A stretch of 64,000 nucleotides of DNA from Neoaquamicrobium microcysteis (lineage in GTDB: Bacteria > Pseudomonadota > Alphaproteobacteria > Rhizobiales > Rhizobiaceae), in contig NZ_VSZS01000056.1 of NCBI RefSeq assembly GCF_008180155.1, forward strand, positions 62,001 to 126,000, in the 5' to 3' direction. This document shows, one piece after another, positions 21,872-32,362 of this stretch; within the stretch, counting starts at the first letter, position 1; each line of letters begins with the position of its first letter. Position numbers and translations under genes: made by a program. The notes beneath the pieces are model-generated. The model was not told where the DNA came from. It worked only from the letters and a program-made list of their open reading frames with translations, and did no database searches.

Positions 21872-23272
21872 ATGACTGACATAACCGGCGGAGCCGAAGC
21901 TCCGCAGGCGGCTGCGGCTGCCAACAAATTCTATTTCATCGCCTGGCGATGGCACTTCTATGCCGGCCTGTACGTGATCCCCTTCCTCGTCATGCTGGCC
22001 ACGACGGGCCTCGTCATGCTGTGGATTTCATGGGGCGCAGGCATCGGCGGCGAACGCACCGCCGTCGCTCCGCAAGCCGAGTTTGCTGCGGTCAGTGCCT
22101 TGCAGACCGCGGCCGAGAGCGCCGTTTCGGGCGGACAGGCCGTGCAATATATCGAGCCGCTCGCAGCCGACCGCGCGGCGGTCTTCGCGGTTGCGTCCGA
22201 CGCCGGCAGAACCGGGGTGGTGGTCGATCCCTACACGGCGGAAGTGCTGCAGACTTTTGCGTGGCGCGCCGGCTGGTACGATTTCGCTAACAAAATCCAC
22301 GGCACGCTGCTGCTCGGCTCCTTCGGCGACCGGATGATCGAGATCGCCGCCAGCCTCGCCATCGTCATGGTGGTCACCGGCCTCTATCTCCACTGGCCGC
22401 GAAACGGCGCGACATGGCGCGAAACGCTCCTGCCGCGACTGACGGCCAGAGGCCGCACCTTCTGGAAATCCCTGCACGGCGTCCTGGGTTTCTGGATTTC
22501 GGCAGTCCTCGTCGTCTTCCTGATCTCGGGCCTCAGCTGGGCCGGCATCTGGGGCGAGCGGATGGTGCAAGCGTGGAACACCTTCCCCGCCGAAAAATGG
22601 GGCGCGCCGCTGTCCGACGTGACCCATGCCAGCATGAACCACGACGGCGCGCACGAAGTGCCGTGGGGGCTGGAGCAGACGCCGCTTCCGGCTTCCGGCT
22701 CTCTTGCGGGCACGGATGCCATCGAGGGCGACGTCACCATCGACAGTGTGGCGCAGTTTGCCCGCGGTCTAGGTTTCGTCGGGCGGTTCCAGATCAACAT
22801 TCCCGGCGATGAGACCGGCGTGTGGACGGTGAGCCATGACAGCATGTCGAATGACGGCCCGAACCCGGCCGCCGACCGCACGATCCACATCGACCAGTAC
22901 AGCGGCAACGTGCTGGCCGACGTGCGCTACGCAGACTATTCGCCTTATGCCAAGGCGATGGCGTGGGGCATCGCGTTCCACGAAGGCGATCTCGGCGTCT
23001 GGAACCTCGTCTTCAACACGCTCTTCTGCCTGTCGGTGATCGGGGTGTCAGTGTCGGGCCTGGTCATGTGGTGGAAGCGTCGACCCGCAGGCGCCGCCCG
23101 GCTCGCCGCGCCGCCGCGGCCGCGCGATCTGCCGCTGTGGAAAGGCGCTGCCGCGCTGGTGGTTGTGCTGGGCATAGCTTTTCCCCTCGCCGGTGCCGCG
23201 ATCGTCGCCGTGCTGCTGCTGGATGCAACCCTGCTGCGCGTCGTTCCACGGTTGAGGCACGCACTGTCCTGA
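21872..23272 (+). CDS. PepSY-associated membrane protein
   Basis: This 466-aa protein starts MTDITGGAEAPQAAAAANKF behind GAGGT. Four membrane helices are visible: about 25-50 (HFYAGLYVIPFLVMLATTGL), about 165-185 (IEIAASLAIVMVVTGLYL), about 215-235 (ISAVLVVFLISGLSWAGI) and about 385-405, with a final hydrophobic pair at the end. Two periplasmic PepSY-like domains lie between them. This architecture is the PepSY-TM family, often linked to siderophore reduction or metal uptake. It follows PCu(A)C, suggesting copper or iron redox chemistry at the inner membrane. Exact substrate unknown. Confidence 0.88.
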   Translation: MTDITGGAEAPQAAAAANKFYFIAWRWHFYAGLYVIPFLVMLATTGLVMLWISWGAGIGGERTAVAPQAEFAAVSALQTAAESAVSGGQAVQYIEPLAADRAAVFAVASDAGRTGVVVDPYTAEVLQTFAWRAGWYDFANKIHGTLLLGSFGDRMIEIAASLAIVMVVTGLYLHWPRNGATWRETLLPRLTARGRTFWKSLHGVLGFWISAVLVVFLISGLSWAGIWGERMVQAWNTFPAEKWGAPLSDVTHASMNHDGAHEVPWGLEQTPLPASGSLAGTDAIEGDVTIDSVAQFARGLGFVGRFQINIPGDETGVWTVSHDSMSNDGPNPAADRTIHIDQYSGNVLADVRYADYSPYAKAMAWGIAFHEGDLGVWNLVFNTLFCLSVIGVSVSGLVMWWKRRPAGAARLAAPPRPRDLPLWKGAAALVVVLGIAFPLAGAAIVAVLLLDATLLRVVPRLRHALS

Positions 23273-23282
23273 CCTTCCGGAA

Positions 23283-23333
23283 CAGCGGCGGTTCTTGCCG
23301 GTTCATTCCGAAACCGCTAAAGAACCGCCGCTG
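23283..23333. repeat. Perfect 14-bp inverted repeat with inner stem
   Basis: CAGCGGCGGTTCTT (23283-23296) pairs perfectly with AAGAACCGCCGCTG (23320-23333). The loop carries a second 5-bp stem (CGGTT/AACCG). There is no T-tract, so it is not a classic terminator. It sits between the PepSY gene and the following small membrane protein and could be an mRNA-stabilising or REP-like element. Confidence 0.6.
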
Positions 23334-23365
23334 ATCGCGAGACGCGACCGCCAGAGGACATTTTC

Positions 23366-23638
23366 ATGTTTCAGATTGCTGCTGCCATCCTTGCCGGCCT
23401 CATGATCGTGTGGACCGCCGTCAGGGGCCTGCGTCCGCGTGCGGGTATTTTCGAGCGTCTCTATTCGCTGACGGCTGGCGGGTGGTCGGCCTTCGGTGCG
23501 GCCATCTACTACCCTGCCCTGCTTGGCCGCTTTGCCCCGGCCGGCCTCATTCACAGCCACCTCGCCGTCACCGTGTTCGGCTTCGGGCTCATCGCTCTTG
23601 GCGTATGCGGCGCGACCATCATGCTGGGCGACAAGTAG
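23366..23638 (+). CDS. Small three-helix membrane protein
   Basis: This 90-aa protein starts MFQIAAAILAGLMIVWTAV behind AGAGGA. Hydrophobic helices lie at about 2-18, 38-54 and 62-85 (HLAVTVFGFGLIALGVCGA). A conserved-looking HSH motif occurs in LIHSHLAVT. It lies 93 bp after the PepSY gene, beyond the large inverted repeat, and is probably the last gene of the copper/PepSY operon. No known family is recognised. Confidence 0.7.
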   Translation: MFQIAAAILAGLMIVWTAVRGLRPRAGIFERLYSLTAGGWSAFGAAIYYPALLGRFAPAGLIHSHLAVTVFGFGLIALGVCGATIMLGDK

Positions 23639-23668
23639 CTGCGATTCGCGTGGCGTGCCGGCAACACG

Positions 23669-23683
23669 TTAAACCAACCCTAA
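23669..23683. promoter_or_regulatory. CtrA-like box upstream of the PBP gene
   Basis: TTAA-ACCAACC-CTAA differs in one position from the TTAA-N7-TTAA consensus and is followed by C, as in the extended motif. It lies 160 bp before the class A PBP start, in a 205-bp gap with no other feature that I can support. Confidence 0.4.
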
Positions 23684-23843
23684 CGCGAACATTTACGATC
23701 ACTCGCCTTTTACCGTGACGGCCTATGCGCCTCGCGGTATGATCGGTGAAATTCGTGGGCGCTGACCCGGCGTCGCCAGCCTTGAATATGCCGTAATTCG
23801 GGATCGGGCTGGCTTTGGGGTTTGATGGCGTGGGCGTGGTGTA

Positions 23844-25997
23844 ATGGACGATCCCCAGAAAATGCGCAAACGGCGCATTCCGCGTGCGACGAGGCTGCTC
23901 GCCGTCGACGCCTGGATCGATTCAAGCCTTTACGAAGCCGGCTTCAAGGCCCGTGAGGCTTGGGAAAACATCACCATCTTCTTCCGCCGCTTCCGCGTAT
24001 CCGGCTGGCGGCGGGGCGTCGTCGAGCTTGGCAGCGAGGCGTTCACGCTCGGCACGGTCGGCGTCATCGGCATGCTGGCGCTGGCCATTCCCGCTTTCGA
24101 GGAGACGGCCAAGGACTGGCGCAGCCAGGGCGACTACGCCGTTACCTTCCTCGACCGCTACGGCAACGAGATCGGCCAGCGCGGCATCATCCAGCGCGAT
24201 TCGGTGCCGGTGGACGAGATCCCCGACCATGTCATCAAGGCGGTTCTTGCAACCGAGGATCGGCGTTTCTTCGAGCATTTCGGCATCGACTTCATCGGTC
24301 TGGCGCGCGCCATGAGCGAGAACGTGCGCGCCAACTCCGTCGTGCAGGGCGGCTCCACCATCACGCAGCAGCTGGCCAAGAACCTGTTCCTGACCAACGA
24401 GCGCTCGATGGAGCGCAAGATCAAGGAAGCCTATCTGGCGCTCTGGCTGGAATGGAACCTGTCGAAGAAGGAAATCCTCCAGCTCTATCTCGACCGCGCC
24501 TATATGGGCGGCGGGACGTTCGGCATCACCGCGGCTGCCGATTTCTACTTCGACAAGGGCATCAAGGAGGTCAATCTGGCCGAGGCCGCGATGCTTGCGG
24601 GCCTGTTCAAAGCCCCCGGCAACTATGCGCCGCACATCAACCTTCCTGCCGCGCGCGGCCGCGCCAACGTGGTGCTGTCCAATCTCGTGGATGGCGGGTT
24701 CATGACCGAAGGCCAGGTGCTTTCGGCGCGCCTGCATCCCGCCACGGCAATCGACCGGGGCGGCATGGACAGCCCCGACTATTTCCTCGACTGGGCATTC
24801 GAGGAGGTCAAGAAGATCGCGCCGCGCAACGGCCCGCGCTCGCTGGTGGCGCGCACCACCATCGACCTCAACCTCCAGAAGGCCGCCGAAGAGGCGATGG
24901 AATTCAACCTGCGCCAGCACGGCCAGGCCTATCGCGTTTCCGAAGGCGCGATGGTGATGATCGAGAACAGCACCGGCGCCGTCCGAGCCATCGTCGGCGG
25001 GCGCGACTATGCCCGCAGCCAGTTCAACCGCGCGACGCGGGCTCTGCGCCAGACGGGCTCGTCGTTCAAGACCTACGTCTACACCGCTGCGATGGAAGCG
25101 GGCTTCACGCCCGATTCGGTCGTGCCGGACGGCCCCATCACCTGGGCCGGCTGGTCGCCGCGCAACTATACCCGCGGCTATGCCGGCCGCGTGCCGCTGT
25201 CGAGCGCCCTCATCCGCTCGCTCAACACCGTGCCGGTGCGGCTGGCCAAGGACCATCTGGGCATTCCCGCCATCATCGAGAAGACGATGGCGATGGGCGT
25301 GGAATCGGAACTCAACGGCCATCGCACGATGGTTCTGGGCACGTCGGGCATGACGGTGATGGATCAGGCCACCGGCTATCTCACGCTTGCCAATGGCGGC
25401 TTCACCGGCTCGCGCCACGGCGTGACGCAGCTGGTCACCCATGCCGGCGAGATCGTCTACGACCACGGCCGCGACGCGCCCGAGCCGCGACGAACCGTGT
25501 CGGAACAGGCGGTCGCCTCCATGAACTCGATCATGGTGCAGATACCTGAGACCGGCACGGCCCGCCGCGCCGCCCTGCAGGGTATCCGCTCCGCAGGCAA
25601 GACGGGCACGACGCAGGCTTATCGCGACGCCTGGTATGTCGGCTACACCGGCAACTACACGGCTGCCGTATGGCTCGGCAATGACGACTACACCTCGACG
25701 CGCGACATGACCGGCGGCTCGGTGCCGGCGATGGTCTGGCAGCGCCTGATGCAGTATGCGCACCAGAACGTGGAGCTGCGGCCGATACCGGGCATCGACA
25801 AGCCGTTCCTCGACGCCAAGCCTGAAGCCGCAGTGGCCGATGCTTCGGAAGCGCTCGACGGTGAGCGGCCGGACATCGAGCGGCCGTCGGTCCTTTCCGG
25901 CCGCACGACGCGGCTTCTGGTGGACATGTCGCGCCAGTTCCGCGACGCGCCCAACCTCGACGTGCCGCCCGAGCCGGAGGCGCTGTCTTCGCTGTGA
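23844..25997 (+). CDS. Class A penicillin-binding protein (PBP1A-type)
   Basis: This 717-aa bifunctional peptidoglycan synthase has a cytoplasmic N-terminus, then a membrane helix at about 66-85. The GT51 transglycosylase domain has catalytic E138 in ATEDRRFFEHFG and the QGGSTITQQLAKNLF motif at about 168-183. The transpeptidase domain has S406-x-x-K409 (GSSFK), S459-L-N461 and K586-T-G (SAGKTGTT). All catalytic motifs are intact. The first ATG at 23844 is used. It polymerises and cross-links cell wall. A CtrA-like box upstream suggests cell-cycle timing. Confidence 0.95.
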   Translation: MDDPQKMRKRRIPRATRLLAVDAWIDSSLYEAGFKAREAWENITIFFRRFRVSGWRRGVVELGSEAFTLGTVGVIGMLALAIPAFEETAKDWRSQGDYAVTFLDRYGNEIGQRGIIQRDSVPVDEIPDHVIKAVLATEDRRFFEHFGIDFIGLARAMSENVRANSVVQGGSTITQQLAKNLFLTNERSMERKIKEAYLALWLEWNLSKKEILQLYLDRAYMGGGTFGITAAADFYFDKGIKEVNLAEAAMLAGLFKAPGNYAPHINLPAARGRANVVLSNLVDGGFMTEGQVLSARLHPATAIDRGGMDSPDYFLDWAFEEVKKIAPRNGPRSLVARTTIDLNLQKAAEEAMEFNLRQHGQAYRVSEGAMVMIENSTGAVRAIVGGRDYARSQFNRATRALRQTGSSFKTYVYTAAMEAGFTPDSVVPDGPITWAGWSPRNYTRGYAGRVPLSSALIRSLNTVPVRLAKDHLGIPAIIEKTMAMGVESELNGHRTMVLGTSGMTVMDQATGYLTLANGGFTGSRHGVTQLVTHAGEIVYDHGRDAPEPRRTVSEQAVASMNSIMVQIPETGTARRAALQGIRSAGKTGTTQAYRDAWYVGYTGNYTAAVWLGNDDYTSTRDMTGGSVPAMVWQRLMQYAHQNVELRPIPGIDKPFLDAKPEAAVADASEALDGERPDIERPSVLSGRTTRLLVDMSRQFRDAPNLDVPPEPEALSSL

Positions 25998-26137
25998 CCA
26001 TGCTTCCCACGCGGCCGCAAGCCATCGAAACGGCTTGACTTTCCGCGCCAAGACGGCGACCGCTTGGGCCTCCGAAAACCTCTCTTTGACGCTCCCGCCA
26101 GCGGCGACAGCTTCGCGGCGGAAACCGATCCGGGCCC

Positions 26138-26722
26138 ATGCTCAAGACCATCTTCCTGACAGCCCTGACACTTGCGATCGCGCTCGGCGCGGGGGCAGGC
26201 AGCGTCTGGCTGGCTCTGGACGGCGACTTCGAGTTCGACACGGTCGAGATCGGCAACTGGACGGCCTACCCGCAACGCGGAACGCCTCAGGCCGACCCCT
26301 ACTCCAAGGCCCGCTTCTCGCGCGAGGCCGACCTGGCGCTGGGCCATGCCGAGGGGCTGGTCTTCATCGCCACCCGCGACGACGCTGGCGAGCCGCTGAG
26401 GCTGGAGTGCGACTACCGCATCGAAGGCAGCCTGCCGCCGGCGCGGTTCTGGACCCTTTATGCGCGCGACGCGGACGGGCAACTGATCGCGCCTGAAGGC
26501 AACCGCGCCGCAGCGCTGCATTCCTACGCCATGCTGCGCCAGACCGACGATACCGTCTCGGCCGTCGTTTCCCGCATGCCCTCTCCGGGCAACTGGCTCG
26601 CGGTGCGCGGCACCGGAGAGTTCCGGCTGATCCTGACGCTCTACGACACCGCCGTCGCCTCGAGCGCGCGGGTCGCGGAGGTGGAGCTGCCGCCGGTACG
26701 GCGGGAGGCTTGCGATGGCTAG
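26138..26722 (+). CDS. DUF1214 domain membrane-anchored protein
   Basis: This 194-aa protein starts with an uncleaved or signal-anchor helix (LKTIFLTALTLAIALGAGAG). The DUF1214 core has LECDYRIEGSLPPARFWTLYA, DADGQLIAPEGNRAAALHSY and PSPGNWLAVRGTGEFRLIL. It overlaps the following DUF1254 gene by 8 bp. The two domains often occur fused in one protein; here they are split between two adjacent genes, typical for rhizobia. The biochemical function is unknown. Confidence 0.9.
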   Translation: MLKTIFLTALTLAIALGAGAGSVWLALDGDFEFDTVEIGNWTAYPQRGTPQADPYSKARFSREADLALGHAEGLVFIATRDDAGEPLRLECDYRIEGSLPPARFWTLYARDADGQLIAPEGNRAAALHSYAMLRQTDDTVSAVVSRMPSPGNWLAVRGTGEFRLILTLYDTAVASSARVAEVELPPVRREACDG

Positions 26723-27293
26723 AGGCCACAGAACGCCCTACTCGCGCCCGCTATGGGCCGCCCTGCTGCATGCGCTGCTGCTGGGCCTCGTCGGCGCCGG
26801 CATCGTCCACATCGCCATCCTGCTCATGGTGCCGTCTTATTCGCAGCGCGACGCATGGTCGATCCTGTCGCAACAGGCGAACTACTACACGCTCGCAAGG
26901 CTCGATCCGCCCGGCGCCGCGCCGCTCATCGGCTCGATGGACCCGCTGTTCAACGCGGTCGCCTGCCGGGTCGATCTCGAGGAGGGGACGGTCCGGGTTC
27001 ACGGAAGCGGCAATGCGCCCTACTGGTCGATTTCCGTCTACGACCGGGCCGGGCAGAACGTCTTCAGCCTCAACGACCGCTCTTCCGCGGACGGGCAGGT
27101 GGATTTCGTCATCGCCACGCCTGCGCAGATGATCGACCTGCGCAACGCGCTTCCGGCGGCATACGACCGCTCGGTGTTCATCGAAGCCGATATCGGGGAA
27201 GGCATGGTGGTCGTCAGGGCGTTCGTGCCCGACGAGAGCTGGGAGCCGACGATCTCGCGCTATCTGGACGGCATCGCCTGCACGCCCGGCTAG
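26715..27293 (+). CDS. DUF1254 domain membrane protein
   Basis: This 192-aa protein has an N-terminal membrane helix (about 14-36, ALLHALLLGLVGAGIVHIAI) followed by a DUF1254-type domain with GNAPYWSISVYDRAGQNVFS and AYDRSVFIEADIGEGMVVVR. It partners with the DUF1214 gene just upstream; the overlapping arrangement implies equimolar expression. Probably located on the periplasmic face. No enzymatic role is known. Confidence 0.88.
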   Translation: MARGHRTPYSRPLWAALLHALLLGLVGAGIVHIAILLMVPSYSQRDAWSILSQQANYYTLARLDPPGAAPLIGSMDPLFNAVACRVDLEEGTVRVHGSGNAPYWSISVYDRAGQNVFSLNDRSSADGQVDFVIATPAQMIDLRNALPAAYDRSVFIEADIGEGMVVVRAFVPDESWEPTISRYLDGIACTPG

Positions 27294-27306
27294 CCGGTCT
27301 GAGCGT

Positions 27307-27498
27307 TCAGGCGGTTTTGCCCTTGCGCTTGCGGCGCGGGCTGTCGCCGGTACGTCCTTCACTGCCGCCGGCCTGATGGTCGTCGCGGCGCGCCTCGTAG
27401 CGGACGCCGGGAAATATGACGATGGCGGCGACACTATCGGCTGGTCGCCTGGTTGACGGCGTCCGCGGGCGGACGACGAAGGGAAGTATGGTAGCCAT
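27307..27498 (-). CDS. Small conserved-looking protein with IIFPGVRYE-type motif
   Basis: This is a 63-residue frame: MATILPFVVRPRTPSTRRPA, then AAIVIFPGVRYEARRDD and a lysine/arginine-rich tail. The combination of an N-terminal LPF-V-R-P segment and a central IVIFPGVRYE motif recurs in short rhizobial proteins I have seen, so it is kept although no clear ribosome-binding site precedes the ATG. It is convergent with the DUF1254 gene 13 bp away. Function unknown. Confidence 0.55.
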   Translation of the reverse strand: MATILPFVVRPRTPSTRRPADSVAAIVIFPGVRYEARRDDHQAGGSEGRTGDSPRRKRKGKTA

Positions 27499-27569
27499 GG
27501 ATATGCTCGTTTCTCGGTTAGACCGGAGCAGAACGCTACGCCTCCGTCCCGACTACGCGCAGGAGAGGG

Positions 27570-27584
27570 TTAACACGACGCTAA
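27570..27584. promoter_or_regulatory. CtrA-like box upstream of the DUF2336 gene
   Basis: TTAA-CACGACG-CTAA followed by CG is the same near-consensus variant seen upstream of the PBP gene. It lies about 100 bp before the DUF2336 start and 72 bp upstream of the divergent 63-aa ORF. Confidence 0.4.
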
Positions 27585-27681
27585 CGAATACGGTCTAAAT
27601 TGAGCGAACAGGCCGCATATTCGCCGTTTTCCGGCTTTGCGTGCCTTCACAGTGTCAGTTTGCGTATCAGGCGTTTCCTTC

Positions 27682-28575
27682 GTGCACCGCTCGGCTTCCC
27701 TTCCGTTCAACTCCCATCGCGCCGCCGGCCGGTCCGAACGGCTCCTGCGTGCGTCCGTCACCGCCTTCTGCTCGCTTACCCGCCCTACCCGCCGCGAAAT
27801 CGTCCAGCTGGACGATCTGGCGGTGCCGCTGCTTTCCGGCGTCTCGGAAGAAGCGCTACGCTTCGTGGCGGCAGCCCTGTGCGAATCGCCCTACGCTCCG
27901 CCCGTTCTCGTTCGCAGGCTGGCCGACCGGCCCATCGAGATCGCCGCGCCGCTGCTGATGTCATCGCCGGTGCTGACCAATATCGACCTCGTTGCGCTCA
28001 TCGGCCGTCACGGCCTGCCTCATGCGCGCGCCATCTCCATGCGTGCCGAGCTCGACGAGCGCATCCTGCGCCTCATCCGCTCGCTCGGCGCGCTGGATGC
28101 CGAGGCAACGCCGGACAAGGCGGAAGAAACCCGCGCCCGCCTGCTGACGATGATGCGCCCTGCGGCACCGGACAAGGCTGCCGCATCGCCCGTTAGCCTG
28201 CGTTGGGACGGCGAGCCCGGGGCTTATCGCAAGCTGCGCTCGACAGCGCTTGCGGGCGTTTCGGCCCTCTTCCACACCGCGCTGGCGGACGTGCTGGGCA
28301 TCGATCTGGCGAGAGCCGAGGCGATCACCGACGACCAGGACATCGCCGGTTTCATCGTGGCGTTGCGTTCGCTTTCGCTTTCCGACGAGCAGGCGCTGCT
28401 GCTGGTGCAGTGCGTAAGGCCGATGAGGTCTGGCGACACGCGCGCGATCGCCGCGTTCCTCGACGCATACGCGGCCGTGACGCCCGACACCGCGGCAAGG
28501 CTGATGGGGGAATGGCGTAACGCGCCGCTGGCGGCCAACCGGTCATCGCAGACGGGCAAGCTCAAGGCGTCGTAA
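27682..28575 (+). CDS. DUF2336 domain protein
   Basis: With a GTG start at 27682 the protein has 297 residues; TTG at 27637 or GTG at 27652 would lengthen it, and none has a strong ribosome-binding site. It is all-alpha with HEAT-like repeats: DDLAVPLLSGVSEEALRFVA, PPVLVRRLADRPIEIAAPLL and LTNIDLVALIGRHGLPHARA match DUF2336, a family common in alphaproteobacteria and sometimes tied to regulatory or scaffolding roles. The 3' end overlaps the convergent DUF1491 gene by 14 bp. Function unknown. Confidence 0.82.
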   Translation: MHRSASLPFNSHRAAGRSERLLRASVTAFCSLTRPTRREIVQLDDLAVPLLSGVSEEALRFVAAALCESPYAPPVLVRRLADRPIEIAAPLLMSSPVLTNIDLVALIGRHGLPHARAISMRAELDERILRLIRSLGALDAEATPDKAEETRARLLTMMRPAAPDKAAASPVSLRWDGEPGAYRKLRSTALAGVSALFHTALADVLGIDLARAEAITDDQDIAGFIVALRSLSLSDEQALLLVQCVRPMRSGDTRAIAAFLDAYAAVTPDTAARLMGEWRNAPLAANRSSQTGKLKAS

Positions 28576-28909
28576 GCGGCACCAGCTCGGCGAAGGTCGC
28601 GTCGTCCACTTCCAGTTCCACCACCCAGATGTCGGGGTCGAAGCGAAGCTCGCGGTCGATCCTCTTGCGGATTTCCTCGTCGTCGACAGAGCGCAGCAGC
28701 TCCGAAAACAGCCGCTCGTCGGGACGCGCCTCGTCGTAGCTCGTCTGCGGGGCTGGGCCGTAAAGCCGGATTTCACCGAGACGGTCGCGCTGGGTCACCA
28801 TCACCGCGCCGGCCTCGGTCGCACCCCGCCGCACGACGGCAGCGAACCCGCCGGTGGCGAAAGCCCTTCGCACGATGGCGGAAACCCAGAAATCGGTGGT
28901 GAGCCGCAT
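28562..28909 (-). CDS. DUF1491 family protein
   Basis: This 115-aa protein opens MRLTTDFWVSAIVRRAFATG and contains GAVMVTQRDRLGEIRLYGPA, then RIDRELRFDPDIWVVELE near the end; these are the signature blocks of DUF1491, a family confined mostly to alphaproteobacteria. It lies 7 bp downstream of the peptidoglycan-binding gene, forming a three-gene operon with it and the PAS kinase. No function is known. Confidence 0.92.
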   Translation of the reverse strand: MRLTTDFWVSAIVRRAFATGGFAAVVRRGATEAGAVMVTQRDRLGEIRLYGPAPQTSYDEARPDERLFSELLRSVDDEEIRKRIDRELRFDPDIWVVELEVDDATFAELVPLTTP

Positions 28910-28916
28910 CGGGCGA

Positions 28917-29748
28917 TCAGTCCGTCAGCCCGATCTCGCGCATCTTGGCGTAGACCGACTGGTCGGGTTCTCCGGTTTCCGGCAGCCCGAACAGCGACTG
29001 GAACTCCAGTATCGCGGACTTGGTCCTCGAGCCGACCTGGCCGTCGATGTCGATGCCGTCATTACCGAATGCCTTGAGGCCAGCCTGAATGCGCATCACG
29101 AGCCCGTTGTCGTGCGAAACGGCCGACGACGTTTCGATCATATCCGTACCGGGCGAACCGGTCGGCAGCGGCGAAGCGCTGCTTGTGGCGCGCGGCTGCG
29201 CGCCCAGTTGCGCCAGAAGCTGATCGTCTATGTCGGCCGAAGCGCTCAGCCCTACCATCTTGCGATAGCCTTCGATCGCGCTTCGGGTCTTGGGACCGGT
29301 CAGGCCATCGACGTCGCCATCATAGAGGTTCAGTTCGGCCAGAATCCGCTGAACGTCCTCCACCACCGGGTCGCCTCGCGGCGATATCATCGGCGTGGGT
29401 GCCGCCGGCAGCGGGGTTGGCGCGGGTGCTGCGATGATCGTCTCGATGCTCGGGCCGGCAGGCGGCGTCTGCTGCGCGCCTTCGGGTTCCCGCTCCAGCC
29501 TGATGACCGTCTCGAACTCGCCCGGCATCGCCTCGTCCTGCGCGACCGACGCGGCTGCGGGCGCCGTCAGCGGTCTCGTGGCGAAGAATGCGCCGCCATG
29601 GGCGTGCGGCTGATACCAGACCGCGTTGGCTCCGACATAGGAAAACGCGACGGCAAAGGCGGTCAGCCCGCCCAGAACCCGCCGGTGGCGTATCAGGAAT
29701 GCGCCCACGCCACTTTCATCGTCGAACTCTTCGACCTGCCTGCGCCCT

Positions 29749-29777
<29 letters not shown>
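28917..29777 (-). CDS. Membrane-anchored peptidoglycan-binding protein
   Basis: This 286-aa protein has a basic cytoplasmic N-terminus, a membrane helix at about 35-52 (RVLGGLTAFAVAFSYVGA), a proline/alanine-rich periplasmic linker, and two PG_binding_1 domains (VQRILAELNLYDGDVDGLTG near 160 and IQAGLKAFGNDGIDIDGQVG near 230). Start MASRSARPPRG at 29777. It overlaps the kinase gene upstream by 29 nt, so translation may be coupled. It probably docks to the cell wall, perhaps as a sensor or anchor for the neighbouring kinase; that link is inference. Confidence 0.9.
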
Positions 29778-31512
<1,735 letters not shown>

Positions 31513-31589
31513 TGCACTCAACTCAACGCACTCGCACAACGTCCGCTTTGCGGATCGAACTCTTTGAAGCCGACCCTCGCACCCGCGGT

Positions 31590-31604
31590 TTAAGGAATGA
31601 ATAA
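31590..31604. promoter_or_regulatory. CtrA-like box upstream of the PAS kinase
   Basis: TTAA-GGAATGA-ATAA is one base off the TTAA-N7-TTAA consensus, 78 bp upstream of the chosen kinase start. Together with the boxes before minC, PBP and DUF2336 it suggests a set of CtrA targets. Confidence 0.35.
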
Positions 31605-31977
31605 ACGACGCCCCGAGACGACCGCCGGCACCCCCCTTTCCACCGGTTTAGGGGGTGCTCCCGGCCAACAATTCTCCCCATGGTAAACAGAGGGTAAGGG
31701 CAAAACCGGCACGAAAGCCGTGCACCCCCAGGATCATCATCGACAATCGCGCGTATTTTTGCACAATAATTTCAATTGGTTGAAAGAACGCAACTTCGCC
31801 CAAATCCACCTTCATCTTGCGTCGACGTTTAATCGAACCCGAAAAGATAAAATTGGAATCAAATTTGAGGCGAATGCGACTCAGCTCTTCAAGCCGTCCT
31901 TTGCGTCCCGTGCGTAGGGTGGCCACATTCGCGGACTTGGGGAAAGTTTGTCCGCAACGGGTATCGAGGGTGTGGAA
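31605..31977. other. Intergenic region between divergent kinase and DUF5330 genes
   Basis: This stretch has no credible coding frame. It is markedly AT-rich between 31740 and 31880 and contains a short dyad TTTCAA-TTGG-TTGAAA (31770-31785), a candidate operator. It must hold the promoters of both divergent genes, but I cannot identify -35/-10 pairs with confidence. Confidence 0.5.
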
Positions 31978-32328
31978 ATGGGTTTCCTGATTAAATCCGC
32001 GTTCTGGTTGTCGCTGGTGCTGCTGGTCATCCCGTTCGGCGGAACGGACGAAAATGGCAGCAAGCCCACCATCGGCGCAGTCGAGGCGTTCTTCGCGGCA
32101 CGCGCCGTCATCGGCGATTTCGCCGGCCTGTGCGAGCGGCGTCCGGACGCATGCGAGGTCGGGCGCTCGGCCATGCACACGATAGGTGTCCGCGCCAGGG
32201 AAGGTGCACGCATCGCCTATGGCATGCTCGACGAGCATTTCGGCGAACAGCCGGCCATGCCGCACGAGCCGCTGCACACCGGGTCCGTTCCTGTGCCGTC
32301 CGAGCCGGTATCCGCCGCGCAGGAGTGA
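31978..32328 (+). CDS. DUF5330 domain protein
   Basis: This 116-aa protein starts MGFLIKSAFWLSLVLLVIPF, an N-terminal membrane helix or signal anchor. The conserved block AFFAARAVIGDFAGLCERRP and DACEVGRSAMHTIGVRAREGA contains two cysteines. This is the DUF5330 pattern typical of Hyphomicrobiales. The start at 31978 has GTGGAA upstream. It is followed by SufE 34 bp downstream. Function unknown. Confidence 0.85.
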   Translation: MGFLIKSAFWLSLVLLVIPFGGTDENGSKPTIGAVEAFFAARAVIGDFAGLCERRPDACEVGRSAMHTIGVRAREGARIAYGMLDEHFGEQPAMPHEPLHTGSVPVPSEPVSAAQE

Positions 32329-32362
32329 CAGCGCCGCCCGCACGCACTATATGCGGTCCACG

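Noticed and set aside
26018-26043. Short hairpin CAAGCC/GGCTTG after the PBP gene as terminator
   Set aside because: Only 6 bp with a weak T-tract; too little to support a call.
23922-26051. Minus-strand frame of 709 codons opposite the PBP gene
   Set aside because: Same reason: shadow of a gene with all catalytic motifs intact on the plus strand.
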